From positions 23,268 through 87,267 of the forward strand of contig CAZPZD010000004.1 of assembly GCA_964590515.1 (NCBI GenBank): a stretch of 64,000 nt of DNA, written 5' to 3'. The position numbers were made by a program, and so were the translations under genes. Below the pieces are notes generated by a model that was not told the origin of the DNA, ran no database searches, and saw only the letters and a program-made list of their open reading frames with translations. How positions within the stretch are numbered: position 1 is the stretch's first letter; every line of letters starts with the position of its first letter. Below are positions 25,497 through 34,238 of this stretch, in pieces. This DNA is from JADFRG01 sp964590515. GTDB lineage: Bacteria > Chloroflexota > Anaerolineae > Anaerolineales > E44-bin32.

Positions 25497-26544
25497 AGAT
25501 CACCGCCAGCGCCTCGCGCAGGATCTCGTCTTTAGTCGGCTGAGCTGGACCCCAACTCCATTCGAGTGCCTCAATCCATTCCTGCACCTGACGGGCGATT
25601 TCGATCCGGTCCGCATCCTGGGTGTGATCAAGGGCCGAAATGTCCGGCCCCTCGCCGTAGAAAGCGAAGTCAGACATTGCCTCTTTGGCAACCTCTTCAA
25701 CGGCCGCCCGATCGATCGTGTAGCCGACGACCCGCAGGCGAACCTGAACGCGGTCCTCCCATCCCTCGGGCAGGCCCCAATCTCGGATGCGGTCCTGCAG
25801 TTGATCACGCAGGTAGGCGGCCTCGTCAGCGACGGGCAGCATGACGACGGTCTCGTTGAAGTAGATCCGCGGGCCGTCGACCCGTTGGGCTGTGACCTTC
25901 CGGGTCTCTGGATCGAAGATCAGGAACCGGCGCAGGCCGGTCTCGTTGATATCGAGTGGGCAGGGGGAGCCGGAGTAGTAGACTGGCGGGCCGTCGAAAG
26001 GTGCGTGGATGTGGCCCAGCAGGCAGACCGCCGGGCTGGTCCCGGATAGGTCGCCCCGGGTGAGCGGCATGTAGACGCCGGGTTCGTTCGGATCGGCGCC
26101 GTGCAGGCCGCCGCTCCAGTCCCCGTGACTCACCAGCGCCCAGCGCCCCGGCCTGAGTTGATCCGCAAAAGGCGCCAAATGCTCGCCCATCGACGTCCCC
26201 GCCCTGTACGGTACCAGCAGCAGGTTGAAGTCGTCGCCGATGGGCCGCAGCGACGGCTCGGAAACCACTTCAAGGCCCTCGACGGCCAGCGTCCCGGCGG
26301 TCAGGTCGGAGTCGTGGTTGCCGGGGATTACGGTCACGGCCAGGCTGGCGGGGCGGACGGCGTTGTAGGCCTTCTCAAAATCGGCGAAGTTCTGCCGGGA
26401 TTGATCGAACAGGTCGCCGGCAATGATCAAACCCTCGACGCCCAATTCGCCGCACTGGCGCAAGATGTCCTCCAGCGCGGCGAATCGCTCGGGGTGTTCT
26501 GTTTGGGTCGTCAGGTGGAGATCGGCCGTCATGGCGATGCGCAT
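25486..26544 (-). CDS. SbcD/YhaO-like calcineurin-type phosphoesterase (DNA exonuclease)
   Basis: 352 residues. Metallophosphoesterase with the five metal motifs in order: TADLHL, IIAGDLFDQS, VIPGNHDSD, ALVSHGDWSG, LLGHIHAPF. A C-terminal capping domain (250-352) follows. With an SMC-like ATPase directly downstream it is the Mre11/SbcD-like nuclease of a Rad50/SbcC-like complex; the pairing with a YhaN-type ATPase makes YhaO the closest named relative. First gene of the five-gene operon; a TACGAT box lies 10 nt before the ATG. Confidence 0.9.
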   Translation of the reverse strand: MRIAMTADLHLTTQTEHPERFAALEDILRQCGELGVEGLIIAGDLFDQSRQNFADFEKAYNAVRPASLAVTVIPGNHDSDLTAGTLAVEGLEVVSEPSLRPIGDDFNLLLVPYRAGTSMGEHLAPFADQLRPGRWALVSHGDWSGGLHGADPNEPGVYMPLTRGDLSGTSPAVCLLGHIHAPFDGPPVYYSGSPCPLDINETGLRRFLIFDPETRKVTAQRVDGPRIYFNETVVMLPVADEAAYLRDQLQDRIRDWGLPEGWEDRVQVRLRVVGYTIDRAAVEEVAKEAMSDFAFYGEGPDISALDHTQDADRIEIARQVQEWIEALEWSWGPAQPTKDEILREALAVIYAA

Positions 26545-26554
26545 GGCACCCCCA

Positions 26555-26560
26555 ATCGTA
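26555..26560 (-). promoter_or_regulatory. Possible -10 box of the break-processing operon
   Basis: TACGAT on the minus strand, 10 nt before the ATG at 26544. Weak; no -35 was identified. Spacing matches the near-leaderless pattern seen elsewhere in the window. Confidence 0.35.
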
Positions 26561-26667
26561 TCGCACCCGCGGTCGGGCTAATCGCCCTCGGACGCGAGCC
26601 ACCTGGAGTCTAATGCAGGATAGTGGAAAGGCTCAGCCTAGCACCGGCGAGCGCCAGCTACGAGCAC

Positions 26668-28800
26668 CTACTCGAAGGGTGGAGTCGGCGTCTTAGTGGC
26701 TGTTCCGCCCGAGGGGGTTGGAGAGGGGGTGACAGTCCCGGGCGTCGGCGAGAGGGTGGTCGTCGGGGTGCGGGTGGGGGTGGGTGTCCGACTCGGGGTG
26801 GGGGTTCGACTTGGAGTCGGGGTTCGAGTCGGCGTAGGAGTTCGACTCGGAGTTTGAGTGATCGTCGGAGTCGGTGTGAAGCCGGGGATCGCGGTGGAGC
26901 TGGGCGTCGGCGTCGCGCTGACGGTGCCAATGGCGGTCGCGCTCGGGCTCGGCGTCGGAGATAGGCTCAATGTTGGGATTGCCGTAGGGATCTCGCCGGT
27001 GAGAATGAGCAGGCGCTGTTCGGCAATGGTGCGCATCTCAGGATCCGGCATCTGTAGCTCCAAGATCCAATGGTAGTTTTGGATCGCATAGTCCAGAAGG
27101 TCCGTGGCGGCCTCTGCTGCCCGGGCGCGCAGTTCATACCCGCGAGAAGTGTCCCGTTCGCGAAGCTCCTGGCGCTGGTCCTGCGAAGCCAGGTCGATCG
27201 CAGCATTGGCACTTTCGAGAGCCTGCTGCAACTCGCCGAGATAGTAGTAGGCGTTACCAAGGCCCAGGAAAACTTCTATCGTCTCCGGTCCATAGCGCCG
27301 AGCGTCGTTGAAATCGGAAAACCCGGTCTCATAGGCCCCAAGCTCGAGGTTGAGCCAACCCCGGGACAGGTACGCCGGGGCATACCGCTCATTGAGACCC
27401 AAAGCCCGATTCAACGAAGAAGAGGCAGCGGGCAAGTCACCGACCTCCAGCTGCGCTCGCCCGAGGTCGGCCCAGCCACGATGATCCTCGCCCCGATAGT
27501 TCAGGTAGGTGAGCAGTGGATCGATGGCTAGCGAGTATTGCTCGAGCCAGACTAGAGCCCGGCCAAGCATGAGATATCCGTCCAGGTTGGTGTGGTCGCC
27601 GGCGCTCCCTTCAATTGCGTTCTCAAGTGCCAGGTCGACCTTGCCCCCGTTGAACTGTGCTTCGCTCAAGAGAATGTAGAGCAGGGGCTCGCGCACACCA
27701 CGATCAACGGCAACTTGGAGGCCTTCCTCCATGGTTTTCCAGAGGCGCACCCGCCGCAGGAATTCGGCCTGGGCCGCGTAGGCAGGTGAGAAGCTCGGGT
27801 CCACCTCGAAGGCCTTGGCGTAGTCGGGCGGGAGGTCCTCGGCTTTCAGGTCTTCCGGCTGCCCAATCCGCAGCAGAGTGCGCTGCAGCAGGGCGTGGCC
27901 ACGCCCCAGGTATGCCGGCGCGAACTCAGGGTCCAACAGGATCGCCCGGTCATAACTTGCGATGGCTTGGCCGAGCAGGCTGCCCACCTCCGATCCCGAC
28001 TCAACCGCGGCCAACATCCGAAGCGCTTCGGCTTTGAAGAAGTGAACATCCGGCAGAGCGTCGTCCAACTCGATCACCTGGTCGAAGAACGCTGCTGCGT
28101 CCGCCAGGTCGCCGCGGGTCAGCGCGGATACTCCGGACGAATACGCCTCGTATACCGGGTGGGGGGTAAGCCCGTAGATCGGGGTGGGGGTCGGAGTTTG
28201 CGGAACGAAGAACAGGATAGGAGTGAGCGCAAACTCGGTCGGTATCGCGGTTCGGATAATGCTAATCGAGGGCGGGACCGGAGTCTGGGTCGCGGTCGGG
28301 ATTGGGGAGGTCGCACTGGATTCCGCTGCCTCCGGTGGCAGGGTCGGGGCCCGAGCCAGGCCCCGCGGCCGGGTGACAAAGGCATACACGCCGGAGACGA
28401 GTAACAGGACCGCAACCACTCCCGCGAATCCAGTCGCAACGAATCGCCAATTCAGGCGCAGCGCACGGCCGACCGCCGGCCCGCTGGATATTGACGCGGG
28501 GACCTGCCGCCGAGCGATCTTGACTGCCGAGGCGAGCTCTGATTCCAACGGCGGTCTGGCGCCCAGAATGGTGAGACCCCGGAGCACCGCCCGATTGGTG
28601 GGGTCTAGTTTGAGGGCCGATTCAAGGCAATAGATCTTCTCCCGCTTGGTATCGACAGTCGAGCTCATCCATATCCAATACTCTACGACCCCAGAGTCTG
28701 CTTTGAGAAGGCGGGTCAACAGGCTTCGTGCGCGCACCCGGTTGCCGGACCGGGCTGCGGCAATAGCCTGCACGAGCATGCTGTCGTTGGATTGATCCAT
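26668..28800 (-). CDS. Membrane-anchored TPR protein with Thr-Pro tails
   Basis: 710 residues. Residues 1-75: a helical repeat module ([21 protein letters not shown], then WIWMSS, [11 protein letters not shown]) also found alone in the small gene at 46462-46692. One transmembrane helix near 115-138. Thr/Pro linker near 145-205. TPR repeats from about 210 to 590 ([43 protein letters not shown], and so on). Last about 110 residues are Thr/Pro/Ser/Arg repeats. TPRs are therefore outside the cell, with an inside N-terminal module. Probably a scaffold in envelope assembly; partner unknown. The start ATG 28800 is the only sensible one. Confidence 0.85.
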   Translation of the reverse strand: MDQSNDSMLVQAIAAARSGNRVRARSLLTRLLKADSGVVEYWIWMSSTVDTKREKIYCLESALKLDPTNRAVLRGLTILGARPPLESELASAVKIARRQVPASISSGPAVGRALRLNWRFVATGFAGVVAVLLLVSGVYAFVTRPRGLARAPTLPPEAAESSATSPIPTATQTPVPPSISIIRTAIPTEFALTPILFFVPQTPTPTPIYGLTPHPVYEAYSSGVSALTRGDLADAAAFFDQVIELDDALPDVHFFKAEALRMLAAVESGSEVGSLLGQAIASYDRAILLDPEFAPAYLGRGHALLQRTLLRIGQPEDLKAEDLPPDYAKAFEVDPSFSPAYAAQAEFLRRVRLWKTMEEGLQVAVDRGVREPLLYILLSEAQFNGGKVDLALENAIEGSAGDHTNLDGYLMLGRALVWLEQYSLAIDPLLTYLNYRGEDHRGWADLGRAQLEVGDLPAASSSLNRALGLNERYAPAYLSRGWLNLELGAYETGFSDFNDARRYGPETIEVFLGLGNAYYYLGELQQALESANAAIDLASQDQRQELRERDTSRGYELRARAAEAATDLLDYAIQNYHWILELQMPDPEMRTIAEQRLLILTGEIPTAIPTLSLSPTPSPSATAIGTVSATPTPSSTAIPGFTPTPTITQTPSRTPTPTRTPTPSRTPTPSRTPTPTRTPTTTLSPTPGTVTPSPTPSGGTATKTPTPPFE
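26690..26990 (-). repeat. Short imperfect tandem repeats coding a Thr/Pro/Arg-rich tail
   Basis: Runs of 12-18 bp imperfect repeats (GGGGTTCGACTTGGAGTC-like units) encode [12 protein letters not shown] repeats at the C-terminus of the TPR protein. Spacing is irregular with no unique spacers, so it is coding low complexity and not a CRISPR array. Prone to length changes. Confidence 0.75.
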
Positions 28801-28871
28801 GCCAGCTGAAGGAGCCGAAGTCTAGCATAGCGGTTTGGCCGGCACAACGCGACCTCGGTACGCCCCCTTGC

Positions 28872-28877
28872 TATAAT
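28872..28877 (+). promoter_or_regulatory. Extended -10 (TGC-TATAAT) of the LysM lipoprotein
   Basis: TTGC followed by TATAAT, 11 nt before the ATG at 28889. Transcription would begin about 5 nt before the start codon; no ribosome site is visible in between. Confidence 0.6.
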
Positions 28878-28888
28878 CCCCACCCGAC

Positions 28889-29839
28889 ATGTGCCGAATG
28901 TTGTTGGCGGTTATGGCGCTCATGCTGTGGGGCTGCGTGCCAATCAGCGAGACAGCCACTGAGCTGCCCACCCAAACTCTCCGACCTCGCCTTGGGCGGC
29001 TGAACACTGCGACCGAGCCGGCTCCGGCGACGGTCGGCGCGGTCGAAACCTCCGGCCCCACTCCAACGCCTTTCTCACACCTGATCATCGAAGGAGACTC
29101 CCTGCTGGGCATCGCGTTGCAATATGGGGTAGAGCTTAACGACCTGTTGCTGGCCAATCCGGGCGCCAACCCACGGTTCCTAACGGTCGGAAGCAGACTG
29201 GTGGTGCCGCTTGGCGGGGCGAACGGTCCAGTTCCGACCGCGACCCCTCGTCCAGTTGGGCTGTCGCCGGTGAGCTGCTACCCGGCGCTGTCGGGCGAAC
29301 TCTGGTGCTTTCTGAATGCTGGACTGACGCAGGGGTCGCCGATTGAGGGGCTGGTGGGACTGGTAACTCTGCTGGATGCCGGAGGGCAGCCCCTGCGAAC
29401 AGAGCCGGCCTTCAGCCCGCTCAATTTGCTGCTTCCGGGATCTGAGCTGCCCTTGGTGGCCTATTTCGCCCCACCCGTGCCTGAATTCTCTGCCGCGGTG
29501 GCAGCCATTATCAGTGCGGTCTCGGCGGGGGAGCCCGCTGGGCGCTACCTGCCAGTAGAAATAGTCGATGTTGAATCCAGCATTTCCGAAGACCGGCGGG
29601 TGGGAACGGCGGAAGGATTCCTCGCGCTGGAAATCGGTCCGGAACAGTCGGTGGATTGGATTCGGGTGGTGGTTGTCGGGCTTGACGCGGGAGGACAGAT
29701 CGTCGGACTCACTACCTTCGATCCGGGCGAGCCCGGCCTTGGGTCCCAGCGGCTGCCTTTCAGGATTGAGGTCGCCAGTCTCGGCCCACCGATCGCCCGG
29801 CTCGCGCTGCTCACCGAGGCGCGGGTCGATGGATCCTAA
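28889..29839 (+). CDS. LysM-domain lipoprotein
   Basis: 316 residues. Lipoprotein signal with lipobox LWGC (Cys16). Thr/Pro-rich spacer, then one LysM domain near residues 64-110 (IIEGDSLLGIALQYGVELNDLLLANPGANPRFLTVGSRLVVP, quoted in pieces: GDSLLGIALQYGV, LLLANPG, VGSRLVVP) expected to bind peptidoglycan. The C-terminal 200 residues contain two Cys (near 131 and 140) and beta-rich segments but match nothing I recognise. It is divergent from the TPR protein gene. Confidence 0.82.
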   Translation: MCRMLLAVMALMLWGCVPISETATELPTQTLRPRLGRLNTATEPAPATVGAVETSGPTPTPFSHLIIEGDSLLGIALQYGVELNDLLLANPGANPRFLTVGSRLVVPLGGANGPVPTATPRPVGLSPVSCYPALSGELWCFLNAGLTQGSPIEGLVGLVTLLDAGGQPLRTEPAFSPLNLLLPGSELPLVAYFAPPVPEFSAAVAAIISAVSAGEPAGRYLPVEIVDVESSISEDRRVGTAEGFLALEIGPEQSVDWIRVVVVGLDAGGQIVGLTTFDPGEPGLGSQRLPFRIEVASLGPPIARLALLTEARVDGS

Positions 29840-29846
29840 TCTCCGA

Positions 29847-29877
29847 TTGCGGACCGCCGCGGGCTGCATGCTATAAT
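29847..29877 (+). promoter_or_regulatory. tRNA-Ser promoter
   Basis: TTGCGG at 29847-29852, 19-bp spacer, TGC-TATAAT with the hexamer at 29872-29877. The -35 spacing is long, but the -10 is perfect and extended. The tRNA begins 25 nt later. Confidence 0.6.
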
Positions 29878-29901
29878 CCCTCGCCCCCAAACGATTTCGT
29901 C

Positions 29902-29988
29902 GGAGAGGTAGCGTAGTCTGGCCTAACGCGCGCGCTTGGAAAGCGCGTGAGCCGAAAGGCTCCGTGGGTTCGAATCCCACCCTCTCCG
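29902..29988 (+). tRNA. tRNA-Ser (anticodon GGA)
   Basis: 87 nt. Acceptor stem GGAGAGG/CCTCTCC with discriminator G, anticodon arm CGCGC-TTGGAAA-GCGCG with GGA at 29938-29940, long variable arm (GAGCC/GGCTC) and T arm GTGGG-TTCGAAT-CCCAC. The class II variable arm fits serine. CCA is not encoded. Confidence 0.95.
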
Positions 29989-30078
29989 CCTTCCAGCGGC
30001 ACGGTATCCTGACGCAATCCCTGCGACGCCGCACTCTCCGGTCTCAACTCTGAAAAGTCGTCACGCGAGGCAGGCTGG

Positions 30079-30084
30079 TATACT
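30079..30084 (+). promoter_or_regulatory. -10 (TGG-TATACT) of the YabE-like gene
   Basis: TATACT with extended TG, 8 nt before the ATG at 30093, so the transcript would have at most a few leader nucleotides. Confidence 0.55.
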
Positions 30085-30092
30085 GCCGCCGC

Positions 30093-31496
30093 ATGAATCG
30101 ACGGATCAAAAGCCGGGCCTGGCAGGCCGGCTTGCCGGTGTTGGTTGTCGTCGGCCTCGTATTCCTGTATCGCGGAACGGCCCGCCCGGTCCGTTTGATT
30201 GTCGATCGGAACCCACAGACGATCCTCACTCACGCTAGCCGGGTCGAGGGGGTGCTGCTCGAGGCCGGGTTTGAGCCGGCGGCTCAGGATCGACTGACGC
30301 CCTCGAATTTGACCCGGCTCAATTGGAACGGCGAGTCGATCCCGGTCGTTCGGCTCGATCGAGCAAATCCGATTCTGGTCGAAACCACCGGATCGCAGCG
30401 GGTCGTGGTCTCTGCCAGCGAAGAACCGGCCGACCTACTCTGGCTTGCCGGTGAGGCTCTCTTTATTGGCGACCGGATGCAAGTCAACGGGCTCCCGCTG
30501 CCCTCGGATATTCTGCCGGCAAGGACCGAACAGATCGCACTCCAGACCGCGATCCCTATTCGACTGGAGCAGGGCGGCCGGATCGAGACCGTTTTCTCGG
30601 CGGCCCCGACCGTTGGGGAGGCCCTCTGGGAGGCCGGGATCGGGCTGTTTGAGGGGGATCAGCTCATTCCGTCCGCCGAGACTCCACTGGATCGACCACT
30701 CACGGTCTCACTGAACCGTGCCCGATCCCTGCAGATTCACATCGGGGACATGGTGGTTGTGGGTCGAAGTGCCGCGCCGACAGTCGGCCAGGCGCTCAGC
30801 GATGTCGGCACGCCCCTTGGGGGGCTGGATTATTCGATCCCAGCCTCCACCGAACTTGTCCCCGAGGCCGGTCAGATCCAGCTGATCCGAGTCAGTGAGC
30901 AAGTTCAACTGGAGCAGCGTCCTCTTCCGTTTGAGACCCTCTATCAGCCGCTCGACAATCTCGAGATCGACCAGAGGCAGTTTGTGAAGCCCGGCACTTA
31001 TGGTGTGGTCGCGGAGCAAGTCCGGGTGCGGATGGAGGATGGCCTCGAAGTCAGCCGGACGGTCGAGGGGCAGTGGGTCGCGCAGGAGCCGGCCGACGAA
31101 GTCGTCGGATACGGAACCCAAATCGTCGTCCGATCAGTCGCCACTCCCGACGGCCAACTTGAGTACTGGCGCGCAGTTCAGATGTACGCGACCTCCTATT
31201 CAGCCTCGCGGGCCGGAGTCCCGCTGGACCATCCCTGGTTTGGGATCACAGCGTCCGGCAAACCTCTAACCAAGGGGCTGGTAGCCATCGACCGGAGCCT
31301 GATCCCCTTTGGGACGCGGATGTACGTACCAGGCTACGGGTTCGCCGAAGCTGCCGACACTGGCGGAGGCGTCCGCGGGCGGTGGATCGATCTCGGTTAC
31401 GACGACGACAATTACGTCCCCTGGCACCAGTATCTGACCGTCTACTTCCTCACTCCAACTCCGCCTCCCAGCTCGATCGTATACATCTTCCCGTAG
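30093..31496 (+). CDS. YabE-like secreted protein: DUF348 repeats, G5 domain, 3D domain
   Basis: 467 residues. N-terminal membrane anchor or signal (residues 10-27). Three ubiquitin-like DUF348 repeats (PVRLIVDRNPQTILTHA, IPIRLEQGGRIETVFSA, SLQIHIGDMVVVGRSA), a G5 domain near 265-345 (QPLPFETLYQPLDNLEIDQ quoted in part, ending QIVVRSV) and a C-terminal 3D domain near 355-455 with the AIDRSLIPFGTRMYVPGYG and DTGGGVRGRWIDL motifs of the Rpf2/MltA-like lytic fold. In Bacillus the same protein (YabE) precedes ksgA; here rsmA starts in its stop codon. A role in peptidoglycan turnover is inferred from family. Confidence 0.9.
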   Translation: MNRRIKSRAWQAGLPVLVVVGLVFLYRGTARPVRLIVDRNPQTILTHASRVEGVLLEAGFEPAAQDRLTPSNLTRLNWNGESIPVVRLDRANPILVETTGSQRVVVSASEEPADLLWLAGEALFIGDRMQVNGLPLPSDILPARTEQIALQTAIPIRLEQGGRIETVFSAAPTVGEALWEAGIGLFEGDQLIPSAETPLDRPLTVSLNRARSLQIHIGDMVVVGRSAAPTVGQALSDVGTPLGGLDYSIPASTELVPEAGQIQLIRVSEQVQLEQRPLPFETLYQPLDNLEIDQRQFVKPGTYGVVAEQVRVRMEDGLEVSRTVEGQWVAQEPADEVVGYGTQIVVRSVATPDGQLEYWRAVQMYATSYSASRAGVPLDHPWFGITASGKPLTKGLVAIDRSLIPFGTRMYVPGYGFAEAADTGGGVRGRWIDLGYDDDNYVPWHQYLTVYFLTPTPPPSSIVYIFP

Positions 31497-32338
31497 TGCG
31501 GCCCGAATTCGACGCACGCCGGCTGCTCAAACGGCACTCGATCCGACCCCTCAAGCGACTCGGCCAGCATTTCATGGTCGACCCGCGAGCACTTAAACAA
31601 GTGCTTGCCGCGGCCGAACTCGGCGGGACGGAGACGGTGCTCGAAGTGGGTGCCGGGCTCGGGTCGCTCACCCGGGCCCTGGCGATCGAGGCCCGCCGAG
31701 TGATCGCAGTTGAGCTCGACCCGCGGCTGCTGCCCCCCTTGCGCGAAGTGCTTCAGGGTCTGAGTTCGGTCGAGATCGTGATCGGCGATATCCTCGACAT
31801 GGACCTGAAATCGACCGTCGGAGAAGGACCCTACCTGGTCGTGGCGAACATCCCTTACAACATCACCTCGACCCTGATCCGCCACTTCCTCGAATCAATG
31901 ACTGCCCCCCAGCGTTTGGTACTGACTGTGCAGCGCGAAGTGGCGGAACGGGTGGTCGCCGGTCCGGGCCAGATGAGTCTGCTGGCTCTCGGCGTTCGGG
32001 TGTATGGGAACCCTACGATTCGGGCCCGGGTCCCGGCCAGGGCCTTCTATCCTCGACCCCAAGTCGATTCTGCAGTGCTGCGGGTTGACCTTCACGACCA
32101 GCCGATCCTCGATGGGCAACTGTTGGATCCGGTGTTCCAGTTGGCGAAGGCGGGTTTTGGGCAGCGACGGAAGATGCTTAAGAACACCCTGGCGACGGGG
32201 CTGCACTGGTCAGCGGCAGAGACCGTCGCTCTGCTGGCCGGGGCGGGGATTGGTGCCCAAGCCAGACCGCAAGAGCTCGATGTGAAGGATTGGGCCCGGC
32301 TGGCGGGCACCGCCTTGCGGCTCGGACTGCTGGGTTAA
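31496..32338 (+). CDS. rsmA: 16S rRNA A1518/A1519 dimethyltransferase
   Basis: 280 residues. RsmA/KsgA, dimethylates two adjacent adenines in helix 45 of 16S rRNA. LGQHFMVD near residue 22, AdoMet motif VLEVGAGLGSLTRAL, DILDMDL, and catalytic NIPYNITSTLI near residue 117. C-terminal FGQRRKMLKNTL present. GTG at 31496 overlaps the TAG of the YabE-like gene by one base (TAGTG), giving the family's usual N-terminal length. Its end overlaps the opposing glycosyltransferase by 4 bp. Confidence 0.95.
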   Translation: MRPEFDARRLLKRHSIRPLKRLGQHFMVDPRALKQVLAAAELGGTETVLEVGAGLGSLTRALAIEARRVIAVELDPRLLPPLREVLQGLSSVEIVIGDILDMDLKSTVGEGPYLVVANIPYNITSTLIRHFLESMTAPQRLVLTVQREVAERVVAGPGQMSLLALGVRVYGNPTIRARVPARAFYPRPQVDSAVLRVDLHDQPILDGQLLDPVFQLAKAGFGQRRKMLKNTLATGLHWSAAETVALLAGAGIGAQARPQELDVKDWARLAGTALRLGLLG

Positions 32339-33069
32339 CTGCGGACCGGCCTCAGTTTGCGATAGGTGAACGGAAGCAGCCACACTCGGATGGCCGCCTC
32401 GATCTGGATCCGGAGTGACATCTTGGACTGTCCAATCCTGCGGTCCTCGAAGTAGATCGGCAGCTCGGAAATCTCGAAGCCCAATCGTTGGGCGAGGTAG
32501 GCCATCTCGACCTGAAAGACGTAACCCTCCGAACTGATCCGGTCGAGCGGGATCGCCTGCAGGGTTTCCGCCCGCCAGATGCGAAAGCCTCCGGTCGCGT
32601 CGCGAACCTTTAGTCCCAGGAGCACTCGGGCATAGCTGTTGCCGAACTTGGAAAGAAATACTCGTCCGATCCCCCATCGTTCGTCGAGCCGACCCCCCGT
32701 CACGTAGCGCGAACCAAAAACGGCGTCGGTACTCTCCAGTCGCTGCAAGAATTCGGGCAGATAGCTGGGCGAATGGGAAAAATCAGCGTCCATCTGTCCG
32801 ATGGCGTGCGCACCTGCCTGGATAGCCGCCTGGAATCCCTTGAGGTAGGCAGAGCCCAAGCCGAGTTTCCCACTGCGATGGATCACCGATAGGCTGCCGG
32901 GCATCCGGCCAGCCAGATCATCCGCCAGTCGCCCGGTGCCATCGGGCGAGGCGTCATCGACGATCAGGATCTTGAGGTTCGGCAGTGAGAGATCGACGAG
33001 GGCGTCGATCAGCGAGGGGAGATTCGAGACTTCGTTATACGTTGGGACGACGACGGTCAGTGGCCGCAT
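32335..33069 (-). CDS. Polyprenol monophosphomannose synthase-like glycosyltransferase (GT2)
   Basis: 244 residues, soluble GT-A fold with no membrane tail, as in DPM1-type enzymes. VVPTYNEVSNL near residue 7, IVDDASPDGTG near residue 36, metal-binding DADFSHSP near residue 94, and the family GSRYVTGG, DATGGFRIWR and SEGYVFQVEM segments. Transfers mannose (or glucose) from GDP/UDP-sugar to a polyprenyl phosphate for lipoglycan or glycoprotein synthesis; donor inferred from family. Confidence 0.9.
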   Translation of the reverse strand: MRPLTVVVPTYNEVSNLPSLIDALVDLSLPNLKILIVDDASPDGTGRLADDLAGRMPGSLSVIHRSGKLGLGSAYLKGFQAAIQAGAHAIGQMDADFSHSPSYLPEFLQRLESTDAVFGSRYVTGGRLDERWGIGRVFLSKFGNSYARVLLGLKVRDATGGFRIWRAETLQAIPLDRISSEGYVFQVEMAYLAQRLGFEISELPIYFEDRRIGQSKMSLRIQIEAAIRVWLLPFTYRKLRPVRS

Positions 33070-33078
33070 GCCCGATCG

Positions 33079-33450
33079 CTAGAGCAAGTTGGCTAGGTCC
33101 TCCGTTGCCCGCCGCATGTCCAGGAAGAGAAGTCCCAGCTTTGCTCGATCGCGGGCGAGAACGGTCAGCACTGCCTCACGCTCAATCGACATCAGGATGA
33201 CATAGCCAGTTTGGCCTTTGATGTACACCTGATCCAGTTTTCCTCGGCCAAGTTCGGTGGCAATCCGCTCTCCGAGTGAGAGCATGGCCGCCGACATGGC
33301 CGAAACGCGATCCTCTTCGACATTAGCTGGCAAAGCTGAGGCCATCGTCAGGCCATCAACGCTCACTACGGCGGAGGCCTCCACGTCAGAAGAGGACGAT
33401 TGTAGGTCCCGCAAGCGGTCCATCATGAGTTCAAGCCGAGGTTTAGACAC
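33079..33450 (-). CDS. Roadblock/LC7-domain protein
   Basis: 123 residues. Roadblock/LC7 fold: helix RLELMMDRLRDLQ, strand ASAVVSVDGLTMASAL, helix AAMLSLGERIATELG, then DQVYIKGQTGYVILMSI and a final LARDRAKLGLLFLDMRRA. Such proteins regulate small GTPases (MglB type) or motility/polarity in bacteria. No MglA-like GTPase is adjacent. GTG start at 33450, with ATG 33426 as an alternative. It has a good promoter of its own. Confidence 0.85.
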   Translation of the reverse strand: MSKPRLELMMDRLRDLQSSSSDVEASAVVSVDGLTMASALPANVEEDRVSAMSAAMLSLGERIATELGRGKLDQVYIKGQTGYVILMSIEREAVLTVLARDRAKLGLLFLDMRRATEDLANLL

Positions 33451-33489
33451 AGTGGGGTCGAGTTTGTGAACTTATGTACAACGGCCGGT

Positions 33490-33518
33490 ACTGTAGCATA
33501 CGGGTTAGGTCGCGTCAA
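33490..33518 (-). promoter_or_regulatory. Promoter of the Roadblock gene
   Basis: Minus strand TTGACG (33513-33518), 17-bp spacer, TACAGT (33490-33495). One of the clearest sigma-70-type promoters in the window. Leader about 33 nt. Confidence 0.75.
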
Positions 33519-33525
33519 GCATGCA

Positions 33526-33554
33526 TTGTTCCTAAGCTCGATCGTGGCTATACT
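33526..33554 (+). promoter_or_regulatory. Promoter of the DedA gene
   Basis: TTGTTC at 33526-33531, 17-bp spacer, TATACT at 33549-33554. Back to back with the Roadblock promoter. A ribosome-site-like AAAGGAA precedes the ATG. Confidence 0.7.
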
Positions 33555-33591
33555 CGGCCAAGCGCCGACCCGAAAGGAATCGACATAACCC

Positions 33592-34236
33592 ATGCCGGCC
33601 GTACTTGAACAACAGATCGTGGCCTTCCTCACCGAGCTGTTTCAGAGCATCGGGTGGGGTGGGGTCCTGTCAATTATGGCGCTGGAAAGTGCCAACATTC
33701 CGATTCCCAGTGAGGTCACGATGCCACTCGCCGGATGGTTGCTGGTTCAGGCCAACGGAGGGAGCGGGCTTGCCGCGCTTCTGCTGGGAGGGCTGTGGGG
33801 TGGGCTTGGGTGCACGATTGGATCGATGGTTTCGTACGCGCTAGGAGCCTACGGGGGTCGAGGGTTTCTCGATCGGTACGGTCGTTATCTCATGGTCAGC
33901 CACCACGATCTGGAGCTCGCAGACCGCTGGTTCGCCCGCTGGGGCGATTGGACGGCCTTTCTGTCGAGGCTGCTTCCGATTGTGCGGACGTTTATCTCCT
34001 TCCCGGCCGGGGTGGCGAAGGCGCGTTTCATCCCGTTCGTCACATACACGTTTCTCGGTTCTTTCATTTGGTGCGGCGCGCTAGCGTACGGGGGGCACGC
34101 CTTCGGGGCGCGCTGGGAGGAGTTGCGGGCGGTCATGCGGCCATTTGATATCCCGATCGGGCTTGTCCTCCTGGCTGGTTTCGCCTATTACATCGTCCAT
34201 CACCTGCGTCGAGGAAGGACTGCGCAAGGCGGCTGA
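33592..34236 (+). CDS. DedA-family (VTT domain) membrane protein
   Basis: 214 residues. Likely lipid scramblase/flippase of the DedA family. Characteristic ESANIPIPSEV near residue 31, the amphipathic re-entrant G-rich part AALLLGGLWGGLGCTIGS, and the SRLLPIVRTFISFPAGVAK motif near residue 125 with the conserved Arg. About five hydrophobic segments. In bacteria DedA proteins support undecaprenyl-phosphate recycling; assignment is to family only. Confidence 0.92.
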   Translation: MPAVLEQQIVAFLTELFQSIGWGGVLSIMALESANIPIPSEVTMPLAGWLLVQANGGSGLAALLLGGLWGGLGCTIGSMVSYALGAYGGRGFLDRYGRYLMVSHHDLELADRWFARWGDWTAFLSRLLPIVRTFISFPAGVAKARFIPFVTYTFLGSFIWCGALAYGGHAFGARWEELRAVMRPFDIPIGLVLLAGFAYYIVHHLRRGRTAQGG

Positions 34237-34238
34237 GC

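Noticed and set aside
26690..26990. Possible CRISPR array
   Set aside because: Repeats are short, imperfect, in frame and with no unique spacers; they code a Thr/Pro tail. No cas genes beyond a Cas4-like nuclease that belongs to a DNA-repair operon.
29180..30034. A minus-strand open frame running through tRNA-Ser
   Set aside because: It overlaps a certain tRNA and the LysM gene; no domain.
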